Source: Lithospermum erythrorhizon
Lineage: Eukaryota; Streptophyta; Magnoliopsida; Boraginales; Boraginaceae
DNA length: 64,000 nt
Direction: 5' to 3'
NCBI GenBank assembly: GCA_019722365.1
Contig: JADFUC010000552.1
Location: forward strand, 62,001 to 126,000
Each line of letters opens with the position of its first letter. Positions within the stretch are counted from its first letter, which is position 1. Below, in pieces: positions 37,741 to 48,192 of this stretch. The position numbers and the translations under genes are program-made. The notes beneath the pieces were generated by a model. It did no database searches and was not told the origin of the DNA. It saw only the letters and a list, made by a program, of their open reading frames with translations.

Positions 37741-39324
37741 AATCAAACTATTTTCAACTTTCAGCGGGTTTCCATTCCATTCCTTTAACTTTCGAATGAC
37801 CTTTTCCATCATACAGCTTTAAATTGATAGCGAAATGGTCCCGGTGTTAATTTTTCCGTGAAACTCAACAATTCCGTTATCATCTGCCAATCACGTGACT
37901 AATTAAAGGGGTAATTAGGTAAATTTAAATGTTAATTAATTTTTTTTTTTTAAAATCAAAAACAAAAAGGGGCAAATCAATTTCCTAACCACAACCCCCA
38001 ACCACAACCCCAAATCGATTATACTCCATCTTACAGAGAAGAAAATCGCCCATAAATTTCCCTCCATTATTAATCGCCTTCAATTTAAAGGTTATAATGA
38101 TTTGGGGTTAAGTGAAATAACCGTTCCATTATAAGTTTTTTCTTAATGTGATTCTAGTTGCCCGGTTGAGTGTTTCAACATTAAAAGTTAAATTTTTTAA
38201 TGGGAATAATGATAATATAGATTTAGGCGGTAATATGTTTTGAAAATAGAAATTTGAGTGTGAGTCGTTCGAATTAGGTTGGTAAGCAGAATGAAAGCGA
38301 AATTTGCGAACCAAGCGAAACCAAACTCAGCAGGAACTGACTTTCCTACCGCCACTAATACTTAAACTTCATCATCATTTGAGCTTATCACAAAAAATTT
38401 TCTTACTCCTGAGGAATGGCGAAACCCCACAACTACCAGAACAATAAAACTTTCTTCCGTTTCTTGTCAAAACTTGTTGGATTCCTTCTCGAAATCTTGT
38501 TCCCCGTCTTAAGGTTAACAAAGGTATGATTTTAATCTTCAAATCTCATCATTTAAAGCTTGAGTTGACTTTCTATATAGTTTGACTTTTGTGTTGACTT
38601 TTAGATCTTGATTTTATTATGGTATATAATTGTTATCTAAGTATCGGGGAAGGGATTAGAGGTGATTTTGAGTAGTTATTGGGGTTAGAAAGTGGTGAAG
38701 TTGTATGTTGACTTTTATTGACTTTTTCTTAAATTGACTTTAAATGGTAATATGAGGTTAGAGGACTTTAATATAGTTGATTTGGGTATAGAATTATTGG
38801 TTTGGATATGGATAGGTAGAGATTGGGTTGAGAAAGTTTGGAAAAAGTTCGTATGGTAATTAGTGCTTGAATTGGAGGTTGTATTTAATGGATTAATTAG
38901 TTGTCAATTGATTACTGGATTGATTAGAATGTGCTTAAGATGTTATTGTTGGGGTAATAAGGTGATGACGAATATTGAGATTTTACGAAGTCGGCGATTG
39001 GAATATAGTTATGTTGGAATGTTAGAACTGTATATCGATCTTGGGAATATGATACTTGCTAAGAGTTATAAATTCGAATCGTGAGGAGGCCGAGGTATAA
39101 CGCTCGGGGTTTATAGATGTTAAGTGAAGTTATTAAAGGAATGTGTTATAGTATAATTTTCTTAATAGGAGTTGTGAGCACGGATGCAACACGAAAGAAT
39201 TTGCGTAGAATACCATTCTCTTTTGGGCTCGAGGTGAGTACAAATCTCGCGATAGGGACCTTTCGTATATATATCATGATATATATATTTTTTAAATGTG
39301 TTGTTTGAGACTATTACATTATAT

Positions 39325-39505
39325 TGTATTGTGTGGCTATGATTGATATTATGTGAAAGTGTGATTTATGATGCATATTATGAAATAGCGAAGTTTGATT
39401 GACATTATGAGATAACTATGATTATGAAGTATGTTATGACATAATTGAGATTATGAGTTACATTATGAGATAGTTTTGGATATAATTCATGTTATGAAAT
39501 TGTGT
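39325..39505. repeat. Irregular TTATGA-rich tandem repeat in LTR family C
   Basis: Units of roughly 30-35 bp with (C/A)ATTATGA(G/A)ATA and TGATTATGA words, 4-5 copies. Confidence 0.6.
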
Positions 39506-39584
39506 GTGGCTGTGTGTTGTGTGTGGTGTCTTTGTTTGTGTGGGCGTAATGCCGGATAGTAGCAGTGCTTATGTGTTATTTGCG

Positions 39585-39865
39585 GAGGCCGGTGGTGACC
39601 CTCGACCGGAGGTTTGGTGTGGTGTGCATATTGTGTGGGTAGCCAGGTGGATTCGGGAGGTTCGGTGTGATATGCACATTGAGGGAATAGCCTCGGTCGG
39701 GAGGATATTGGTGGAGGCCCCATCCCGATTATTGGAGGTGGATTCTCGTATTATTGTATTTGGAGGTGGATTCACCATATGTGTATTATTTGGAGGTGGA
39801 TTCCTCGTATATGTATTATTTGGAGGTGGATTCTCGTATGTGTATTATACGTGAAGGTGGATTCC
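39585..39865. repeat. GGAGGTGGATTC minisatellite in LTR family C
   Basis: First two longer units (39588-39720) with GGTTTGGTGTG/GGTTCGGTGTGATATGCAC, then about five units of about 30 bp with TTTGGAGGTGGATTC and GTATTA (39733-39865). Confidence 0.8.
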
Positions 39866-40615
39866 TCAGCGATGACTTTGTGTGTTGAGATTGTTTCCCT
39901 TAAATGAATATGCGTAGTTATGAATATAATCTACGTGTGTAAAAGCGTCGTGTAACATTGTATAAAGAGAAATCTATGTGATATGTGGGCGATTATTTAT
40001 TAAGTACTACGATTAATGTACGTGCATATGATATGTTATATATAAGCATGAATATATATGATGGAATCGATGCATGGTATTGTATTCACTCGGCTTAATA
40101 AATGACACTTTAATACTCTATGAAGCGGGCGTTTAAATTTTTGGGATTTCTAAAGTGTCGTTAAGTGGGCGGAAGCGGTTTCTTTGGTAACGTGGAGATC
40201 ATAGGTGAGAAGCGGTGGTGGCATAGAAGTCTCGTGATCATTTCTTTTGTTGACATTTTGTATATTTAGGCCAGTGGTTTATTGTATTGGCGAGTCTGGT
40301 TGTCATACTTTCCTTATGATGTATCTTGGATTTGTATTGCATTTGTCAGATTATTTTTGTTGGATACTGTTGTTGGGCAACGCGATGGAATAGGAGTTTT
40401 ATTTTGATAATGTCGGAGTTACTTTGTTATTGTATCCGTCGTTTGGTGACTGCGATTATCTGAGGTTGTTAATGATCTTAACCTCAGGCCGACTTGGGGT
40501 GGGTCGTTGCAGTAAGGTTAGGGTTAGGTTAGAAATCGATTTTCCCACTTTTGTTTGATTTTTTAAAATTTAATTAACATATGAATTTATGATACCTTTA
40601 ATTAAGCCATTGATT

Positions 40616-43214
40616 TATAACGACTTCATGGTCGGCCGCCACGAGGTGAGAATCAATATAATCCGAACACGAGAGCCACCAATCGATGGGCGGCTTCGGT
40701 TAAAAAACAACTCATTTTAAATCAAAAATTTGATTTCCATTAATATTCTCAAAATAATACTTGATTTTAAAATTTACAATCCGTGGTGATATCCCCAACA
40801 AACGCCAACTCCATATATATATACTGACATATCCCAAAAGATAGTAATCTTGAGGCAATGCTACTTCGGAGAATAAATACGTATTCAAATACAAAATAAT
40901 TGCGGAGCAAAGTGAAGTTTGAAAAGGGAAAATACAACAATCAAAATCGGTTGACAACACATCAAAATGGGAGACTATGAGGATCCTCAGCCACCCAATC
41001 ACTCACCTAGCCACTAGGAACAAATCAAGCTTGACCTCTTGGCTCAGCGCGACTTGTTAACTTTGGCACAAATGAAAATGCGCCCGTAGCGAGGGTGTAA
41101 AACTGCGGCTTAGTGAGCCTTTTAACCTGAGGGGTGAACTTACCCCATCTGGAGCAGGCTGACAATATTATAATGACATGAATAAATTACATATATATAT
41201 ATATCGGGACTACCTAATAAAGTCATATAATAGGATTTCAAGAAGGTCTCGGGCATAACATGTCCAAGATATAATAGAGAGGTCTCGATAAGGCACTGCA
41301 AATACCCGAGAATGAAATCATATAGACTTCAGCTTGGCTATAACTCACAGTAAATGCATACATACTCATTATCTCCTGGTATACCACCCTACAATGCGCA
41401 TATACTCAAATACGTCTGAGGAATGAATCAATCGCTAATAACCACTACGCTTATCTTAGTAGTATAAAGGCGGCATCGATAATGCGCATAGCAAAGTGAT
41501 AATAGATGCTCCCATGCCTTTATACGAAGTATAAGGCGGCATAAAAAATGCACATAGCAAAGTGATAATAGATCTCCCCTTATACCCAGTATAAAGGCGA
41601 CATCGACTTAATGCACATAGCAAAGTGACAATAGATCTCGCTTGTGCTTATACGAAGTATAAGGCCAATAGCGTCTATCGCACCCAAGGAAGGAGTCACG
41701 CAACCCCTGTCGTCAGCGTAGGGTCAAATCACAATACTCAAGTCACCCGAAGTCATATATAACTCCAACACTCAATAACCAACTACTCTACTCCCCAAAC
41801 AATATCAAAGCGTATAAGCTAAAACATCTGTGATCATAAATCAATCCTGACCGCCCGACAATTACGGAGAAATACAAAAATGTATGACCCGCGAGAAATA
41901 CAACGGTCTTGAGCAAATTTTACATAAAATCGAGAAATATAAATTGGGAGTTCAAATTTGTTACCTACCTCCGGCCAATCTTCCATGCCCTTGAGAATAT
42001 AACCACATAATCATATCATGAAGCTCGCACAAAATGAATCACACATGTCATTACATGATGCATATATGTCGTTCTCACGTAATCATAACACAATGACATG
42101 TACATCATTCTCACATAATCATACCCTGATATGTTCACACAATTTAAAAGTAGAAATGCATTAAAAAGTAACACCCACGAGATAAGTACTACTTTCTACT
42201 AGCTATCCGCAAACCTTCGCGAATACAATCGCGGTAGCGCCGCTCCACGATCGGCGCCTAACGAAAGAAACGCGAAGCATAATCAAGACTACTCTGATAC
42301 TGCGTTCTAGAAGACACGCTACCAACTCTTGAGTGGAACTATTTCTAAACGGTCTAAAATAGCGGATAAAATAGCAATTAATAATCCCGTCGGACCTGTG
42401 ATGATTACTCATTTAGAAATTCCACCTTATTATGTTAACATTTCGTATCAAATTATAAGTCATTATATTTAACCCTCGAGTCATAATTAACAACCTATAC
42501 TCAAAATATCAATTATGCTCCAACTTACAAATGCATTACTTTTTCAACCCTAACTCCTTTAATCAATTTCTAACTCACAAATTTAACCTCATGATAGCTA
42601 CAATAAGGTCCCAATTAAAGCACCCTACACATTTAAAGTCTTATAAGAAATATCAACCAAGAAAGTCGCTAAAGGCCTAAAAGTCAACTTCATCCATAAC
42701 ATCCTCGAAACAACCTCTAAATCATGAATTAAATAAGCCTGCATCATAGAACCAATAACAGAATTAAGATTCATCATAAAATTAAGTATGTAAAAAGTCA
42801 ACCAAAAGTCAACCTCAAATATCAGCAAAACTCTAATTTCTTACCTCAAATTCGTAGGGAAAGATGATGGGAAACCTTAATAATCAACTTGAGGATGTTT
42901 ATAAGCCACAAAATGAAGAAATGGAAGAAAAAATCTTGTGTCTTTGAGCTCAAGGGGATCTCGGCCAAGGCTCTCTAAAATGGAGGGATGATTTGTGATA
43001 TTTTGTGTGAATAATTGTATGATACTTGATTAAGCCTTGAAAAATCCGCCGCAGGGAGTTTGTGCGTTTGACAGTCGAGTTATCGAACGGCCCGGTCGAT
43101 CTAACAACTTCGAATTGTCCCGGCTATTACTACTACTAAATTATAAATGTGATTCGGCTCAATTAAATTTCTGCAATTAAAGTATTATCGAAATTAACGG
43201 AGCGGGTTATTACA
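40616..43214 (-). mobile_element. Gypsy solo LTR, family B (copy 2)
   Basis: On the minus strand it starts TGTAATAACCCGCTCCG (43214) and ends GTCGTTATA (40616). A perfect 5 bp target duplication TGATT flanks it (40611-40615 and 43215-43219). 2.6 kb, no internal domain. It sits in the right arm of the foldback element. Confidence 0.85.
41440..41680. repeat. Hairpin minisatellite inside LTR family B (copy 2)
   Basis: Three to four units of about 65 bp, each with CTTATACGAAGTATAAGGC (7 bp stem, 3-base loop) or a variant, and GCAAAGTGATAATAGATCT. It is the reverse complement of the array at 3760-4165. Confidence 0.8.
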
Positions 43215-43369
43215 TGATTAGCGGAATGATACTTGAATTATTGAGTTTCATGGAAAAAATTACTTGCCGGGACCATTTTTTGTCATAAATTTAAAGTTGG
43301 AGTGATGGAAAGATTCGTTTGAAAAGTTGGGTGATGGAATAGAAGCCAGTGAAAGTTGAGTGATAGTTC

Positions 43370-43838
43370 CTGATCCTTAGTACTAACTCTTAAGATGGCT
43401 GCTGGTTTATGCATATTGTGTGGAAACTGACTATGACATTGTTGATACTACAAGAAATCAAATTGAGAAATGCATCAAGACTTATTGTAAATTTATTATT
43501 GAATGGCATTACATATTTACATGCCTTGTAGATTCTTTTTCGAGTAGAAGGTAAATAAAGGACTTGTATGTAGAGCACGTTTAGATAATTTTATTTTACA
43601 TGTTATATAGAAATACTTTTTAGTTTTTTTATGGATTAAAAATTGTTATCACTAGTTGATGTGTTGGTTGAAGAAGTTGATAAGAGTTAAAAATGGTTAT
43701 CACTATTTCGTCTAGGCACACGACCTATTAAAGAACCTTTCAAATGTTATTTTTCTCTTTTGATGCTAATCGGCCTTTCAGTTACCGCTATCTGGGAATC
43801 ACGGTTAATGAATTATAAAATAAGCTACTTGAAGATGA
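43370..43838. other. No gene; short repeat near 43630-43730
   Basis: Two phrases of the type AAAAATGGTTATCACTA occur at 43638 and 43692. No reading frame is supported. Confidence 0.3.
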
Positions 43839-43854
43839 TCATATATGTGATCAG

Positions 43855-43951
43855 TTTTTTTTTAAAAACTCACCAGCCCCTTACAATGAGAATCGAATCA
43901 GGACCTCTAAGTCCTTTGGAAGGCCTCTAACACTGGAGCCGTTCGATGTTC
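43855..43951 (-). mobile_element. tRNA-derived SINE, 97 bp
   Basis: On the minus strand GGCTCCAGTGTTAGAGG (A box, about 43941-43925) and GATTCGATTCTC (B box, about 43899-43888) form a tRNA-like RNA polymerase III promoter, and an A-run tail ends at 43855. The direct repeats TCATATATGTGATCAG (43839-43854) and TCATATATGTGACAG (43952-43966) are a target-site duplication of 15-16 bp, typical of LINE-driven insertion. Confidence 0.8.
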
Positions 43952-43966
43952 TCATATATGTGACAG

Positions 43967-44475
43967 TTGATCTTTAGGCCGATCGGTGTCGCTTGTCACC
44001 CAACTCTTCTATGACACAGATAGTGGCGGAATCAGGACTTTAATATATATTTGTCTATTAGAACTATATATATTTTTATCTAATATTTTATGGCGAACTA
44101 TAATCATAACGAATCTGAAATAGATCAAAAAATAAAAATTCAGTCACTTATTCATATGTCTTACACCGAAAACTAAAAAAATAAACATAATTTTAAACTA
44201 ATTTAACTTGAACTTTTCCCTTGCTCATCGCTTGGAACAAGTTGATGATAGTTTTATACCATAACATAAAATAATGGTAACCATTCAAAACCCATTGTAA
44301 TTATCTTTCTTTCTACACTTTGCCACGACATACAGTCAGAACAAGATATTGAAACGTGATGATTGGATAATGTTTGTTATTATTATTATTTTTTTTAATA
44401 TGTTATTTGTAGAAGGAAACGTGAAGAGTAAAAATTTTCAATTGGGTAATAAAAGCCTAAAAGGATGGAAATGTA
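43967..44475. other. AT-rich region without genes
   Basis: Nothing coding is visible on either strand; a short (TTA)n run lies near 44377-44388. Confidence 0.3.
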
Positions 44476-44588
44476 TTAGGTAATAAAGTAAATAATATAG
44501 GTAAAAACATACAATGTTTAGTTAGAGTAAATAATATAGGCAAAAAATACAATAGTTAACTGAGGATAGAGTAAATAATATAGGTAAA
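44476..44588. repeat. Tandem repeat, three units of about 45-50 bp
   Basis: Core AGTAAATAATATAGG(T/C)AAA, repeated at about 44490, 44528 and 44570. It ends exactly where the next LTR head begins. Confidence 0.75.
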
Positions 44589-44817
44589 TGAAATAACCCG
44601 TTACGTGTGATTAAATAATTATATATATATATATATATATACGTTGAGTGAGTGGGACTTGGAGATAGTATAAATAATTTCGGAATAAAATCGATATCAC
44701 AGAGACTAGTATTATATGAGTAGTATTTTATGTCACGGAGAAGAATTTTACATTTAAGAATCGGTTTCATAATAATTTATCTGAAAAGTATGGATATAAA
44801 ACCATGAAACCAAGCGT
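44589..44817 (+). repeat. Head of an LTR related to family B
   Basis: Starts TGAAATAACCCGTTACG, has a (TA)n run at 44621-44641, then ATAGTATAAATAATTTCGG and TATGTCACGGAG, paralleling 2400-2490. It breaks off where a family C head starts. Confidence 0.55.
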
Positions 44818-45255
44818 GAAATAACTTTAATTAAAATTATAAGCATTTTCTTAATGTGATTTTTAGTTGCCGGGTTGAGTGCTGCGGTTAAATTAAAAAT
44901 TTTAATGGAGTAATGATAATATGGGTTGGCGATAATATATTTGAGAATAGAAATTTAATGTGACTCGTGTTCGAATTAGGTTGGTAAGCAGAATTGAAAC
45001 GAAATTTGCAGTAAGCAGCCAAAGGCACCACTTAAGGGCCCACTTCCCACCTACCTCCACTAAGTACTTATACTTGCTCGTCTTTTTAAAACATAAAATT
45101 AACTGCTTGAGCTTATGGCGAACCTCCTACTCCGCCCATTTTCCTTGATTTTTTCGTTTTAGCAAATCTTTGTGGAATACAGGCATGTACTCGTTTCCCA
45201 TCTCTCGTTCATCAAATATATGAGTTTTAATCTTCAAATCTCGTTATTTGAGAAC
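44818..45255 (+). repeat. Head of an LTR of family C
   Basis: Collinear with 38113-38550: TGAAATAAC, TTTCTTAATGTGAT, GTGTTCGAATTAGGTTGG(TAAG) and GTTTTAATCTTCAAATCTC. It then switches straight into gypsy pol, so the rest of the LTR, the PBS and gag are deleted. Confidence 0.65.
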
Positions 45256-45269
45256 AAAGCGGAAAGATA

Positions 45270-48070
45270 TGCGGGTTGTTAGAGAGTTCAAGGATATTTT
45301 TCACGAGGGCTTTACCGGATGCCGCCCGAGCGGGAGATCAATTTGCTATTGAGGTTATTCAGTGCGGCACCAATTTCTCTTCCGCGTGCAGGATGGCTCC
45401 GACGAGTTGCGGGGAGTGCGGACTTCCCGGAGTTGCGAGAATTGTTAGACAAGGGATTCATCGGGCCAGAGTATCTCTCAGGTAAGAGGTGCGCCAGGTG
45501 TTGTTTGAAAAGAAGGATGGTTCAGTGAGGGCGTGCATTGACTATATGTTGAATAAAGTGACCATTAAGAACCGATACCCATTGCCCGAGAATCGGCGAT
45601 TTGTTTGATCGGGTGAAGGATGTCGAGTGTTCTCGAAGATTGATTCTTGTCACGGTTATCATCGGTTGAGATCGAGGGAGGATATTCGAGAAATGTGCTT
45701 TTCGTCACCGTTTTGGGCGTTATGAGTTTATAGTGATCTTAATTTGGATTGTGAATGCACGGCGGCCTATGGATTTGATGAACCGGGTATTTCGAGAGTA
45801 TTTGGATGAGTTTGTGGTGGTGCTTAGGTGATGATATTTTGATATATTCAGGAGGAGGAGGATCGCATGAGAGGCATTTGCGGTGTTTTGGGGACACTTG
45901 AGACAACACGGAGTTGTATGCCAAGTTTTTCCAAATGTGGAGTTGGTTAAGCGGAAGTGCAATTCACAGGGGCATGTTATTTCCAGCGAGGTATTTGTGA
46001 TCCACTTGAGAAGGTGGAGGTTGTGAACAATTGGGAGCGTCCGCGGTGGCGGGTGAGGAGTTTCTTGGGTTAATTTGGTTATTACGGGAGATTCATCGAG
46101 GACTTCTCTTTGATCGCGGCTTGCCCGTTGACGGGTTAGGGGAAAGGGTTCCGTTTACTCTGGATGATGATTGTGAGGGCTTGCCGAGTATTAAAGGAAG
46201 TTGACTACGGCGCCGGTGTTAGCGATACCGTGCAGTTCGAGGGCTGTGATTTATAGCGATCTTGCGTCGAGGGGATTGGGGTGTGTTTTGATGCAGAATG
46301 GAAAGGTGATTGCCTACGCTTCCCGACAGTTGAGGAACCACGAGAAGAACTATCCGACCCATGATCTTGAGTTAGCGGCGATAGTCTTTGCGTTGAAATT
46401 GTGGAGACATTATTTGTATGGGGTTCAGTGCGATTTTTGCGATCGCAAGGTTTGAAGTATCTTCGGCCAGAGAGAGATTTGAATTTGAGGCGAGAGGAGG
46501 TGGATGGAGTTAGGTGGCGATTATATGACTTGACTGTGAGTACCGCGAGGGAAGGCAGAATGTATTAGGCGATACTTGTTGAGTAGAAAGGAAATCAAAG
46601 GACCCCGAGATGAAACACGGGAGTCGATTTTGATGTCGGTAGCGGCAGGGAGATTTTTCGCCCGTATGAGAGTCCGACCGATCTTTGTGGATCGGATCAT
46701 AGCATTGCGATGGCAGGATAAGAGGCTGCGGGTTATCGATGAGGGCGTGAGGAATGGAGTCGGTCAGTTTCACACGGTTGATGAGGTGGAGCCTTGAAGA
46801 TGAATGGCGGTGTGTGTCGTATTGAATGGTGAGGCAGGAGATTCTTAGTAGGGCCCGTAATACTCCACTACGATTATGCGCGGGTAGTACAAAAGATGTG
46901 TTGAGGTTGACGTATTGGTGGCCGGGGAATGAGAGATCGCGAGTTTGTAGCGAAGTGCTTAGTTTGTGTCGGCGGTGGAAAATTTTGACATGAACATCCT
47001 AACGGGTTTATTGTGAACTCTTCCTATAGCGAGTGGACATGGGAGAATATCACCGTGGACTTCGTGTTTAGGCTTCGAGGGCGTTGAGCGACATGATGGG
47101 TTGGTGATTGTTGATAGGCTATCAAAAGTCGCTCGTTTTACACCTATCGGATCTATAGATGGGCACTGAGAAATGGCAATTTATATGGATCGGTGTGAGA
47201 TTACACGGGGTTCAGTGTCATCATTCGGACGCGACTCTAGATTCAACGAGGTTAGACGGGTTTCGAGGAGGCACTTGCGGGAGGCCCAGAGTGGAGTTGA
47301 GTACATCTTTTCATCCCAGTGATGGGCAATGCGAGACGTCTACGGACATTGGAGGATATCACTCGGGGCTTGTGTTACGAACTTCTCAGGGGAATTGGGG
47401 CCGATGAGTTGCCCAGAGATAGAGTTCGCTACAACCAACTGACTTCCATCTTGGTATTGAATGGCACCTTTGAAGCGTTATGGGCGGAGTGTCGCGCTCG
47501 GTTGTTTGGAATGAGGTAGGAGAGGAAAGTTCTGATTCTGAGTTGGTCGAGGGATTCGGTCGGCGGATCGAGATTGATTCGATAGCATCTAAGACTGACT
47601 CGGGATAGGCGGAAAATATGCGAGATCATCGCGGAAGTAGACTTGTCGTTTGAGGTGGCGGCCAGGTGTGTTCTGAGGGTATCTCCGTGGAAGGGGTGAT
47701 GCGGTTTGGGAGGAAAGGAAGTTAAGTCCTCGTTATATTTGACCATTTTGAGATCACTTGGGTGAGTTGGCTCGAGTAGACTTTATCGGTTGGCGTTGCC
47801 TCAGAGTTTAGATAGGATTCGTAATGTGCTCATTATTAATGCCGTGTTTGAGGAAGTATATCCACAGCCAGTCGCTTATTCTTAGCTCGCCTCCGATTGG
47901 AGCTTGAGAGGACGGCGTTTGAGGAAAGACCGATTGGAATTTTGGGCCAGGAAGAGAGAAGGTTTTGAGGAGTAAGGCAGTGGCCTTGAGTAAATCGCAA
48001 TGGAGGAATCAGCGTGTGGAAGAGGCGACTTGGGAACGTGAGGATGAGATGAGGAACCGTTACCGCTGAC
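45270..48070 (+). pseudogene. Gypsy chromovirus pol: RT, RNase H, integrase, chromodomain
   Basis: RT begins with a broken 'LPPEREI' segment and LLDKGFIGPEYL (45430-45480), then NRYPLP near 45570; the YVDD-type active site is not readable. RNase H at 46201-46450 is the best kept part ([42 protein letters not shown]). Integrase shows YWWPG (46913-46927) and LVIVDRLSK (47101-47127), and a chromodomain WRNQRVEEATWE lies at 48001-48036. Many frameshifts. The chromodomain and long LTR suggest a Tekay/Del-like chromovirus. Confidence 0.85.
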
Positions 48071-48157
48071 TCTTGAGTAGATGTAATGAGTTGTTTTTTG
48101 ATATGGCATTTGTTTTTTGTGTTATTATATGTTCTTGGTTGTTTGGGTTGTTGTTGT

Positions 48158-48192
48158 TAAATTTCGGTCGAAATTTTGTGGAATGAGTAGAG
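48158..48192 (+). promoter_or_regulatory. Pre-LTR motif and polypurine tract
   Basis: AATTTCGGTCGAAATTTTG followed by a purine-rich GGAATGAGTAGAG directly before the LTR. Chromoviruses commonly have a TTTCGGGGACGAAAT motif and a polypurine tract at this place. Confidence 0.6.

Larger units (their letters stand above)
38113..40511 (+). mobile_element. Gypsy solo LTR, family C (2.4 kb)
   Basis: Starts TGAAATAACCGTTCC and ends GGGTCGTTGCA, flanked by TTAAG (38108-38112) and GTAAG (40512-40516). Its first 430 bp recur at 44818-45255. It lies within the centre of the foldback element. Confidence 0.75.
37745..43369. mobile_element. Foldback MITE with 265 bp arms, split by two solo LTRs
   Basis: The left arm 37745-38010 and right arm (40512-40615 plus 43220-43369) are inverted copies. 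Landmarks in both are CAACTTTCA, ATGGTCCCGG, GAAACTCAA and AAAATCAAA. Removing the two LTRs leaves an element of about 620 bp with no coding capacity. Long arms of this kind occur in Mutator-like MITEs and foldback elements; no 9 bp target duplication was recognisable, so the superfamily is open. Confidence 0.65.

Noticed and set aside
39504..39854. 116-codon open frame with GGGF repeats
   Set aside because: Translation of the GGAGGTGGATTC minisatellite in LTR family C.
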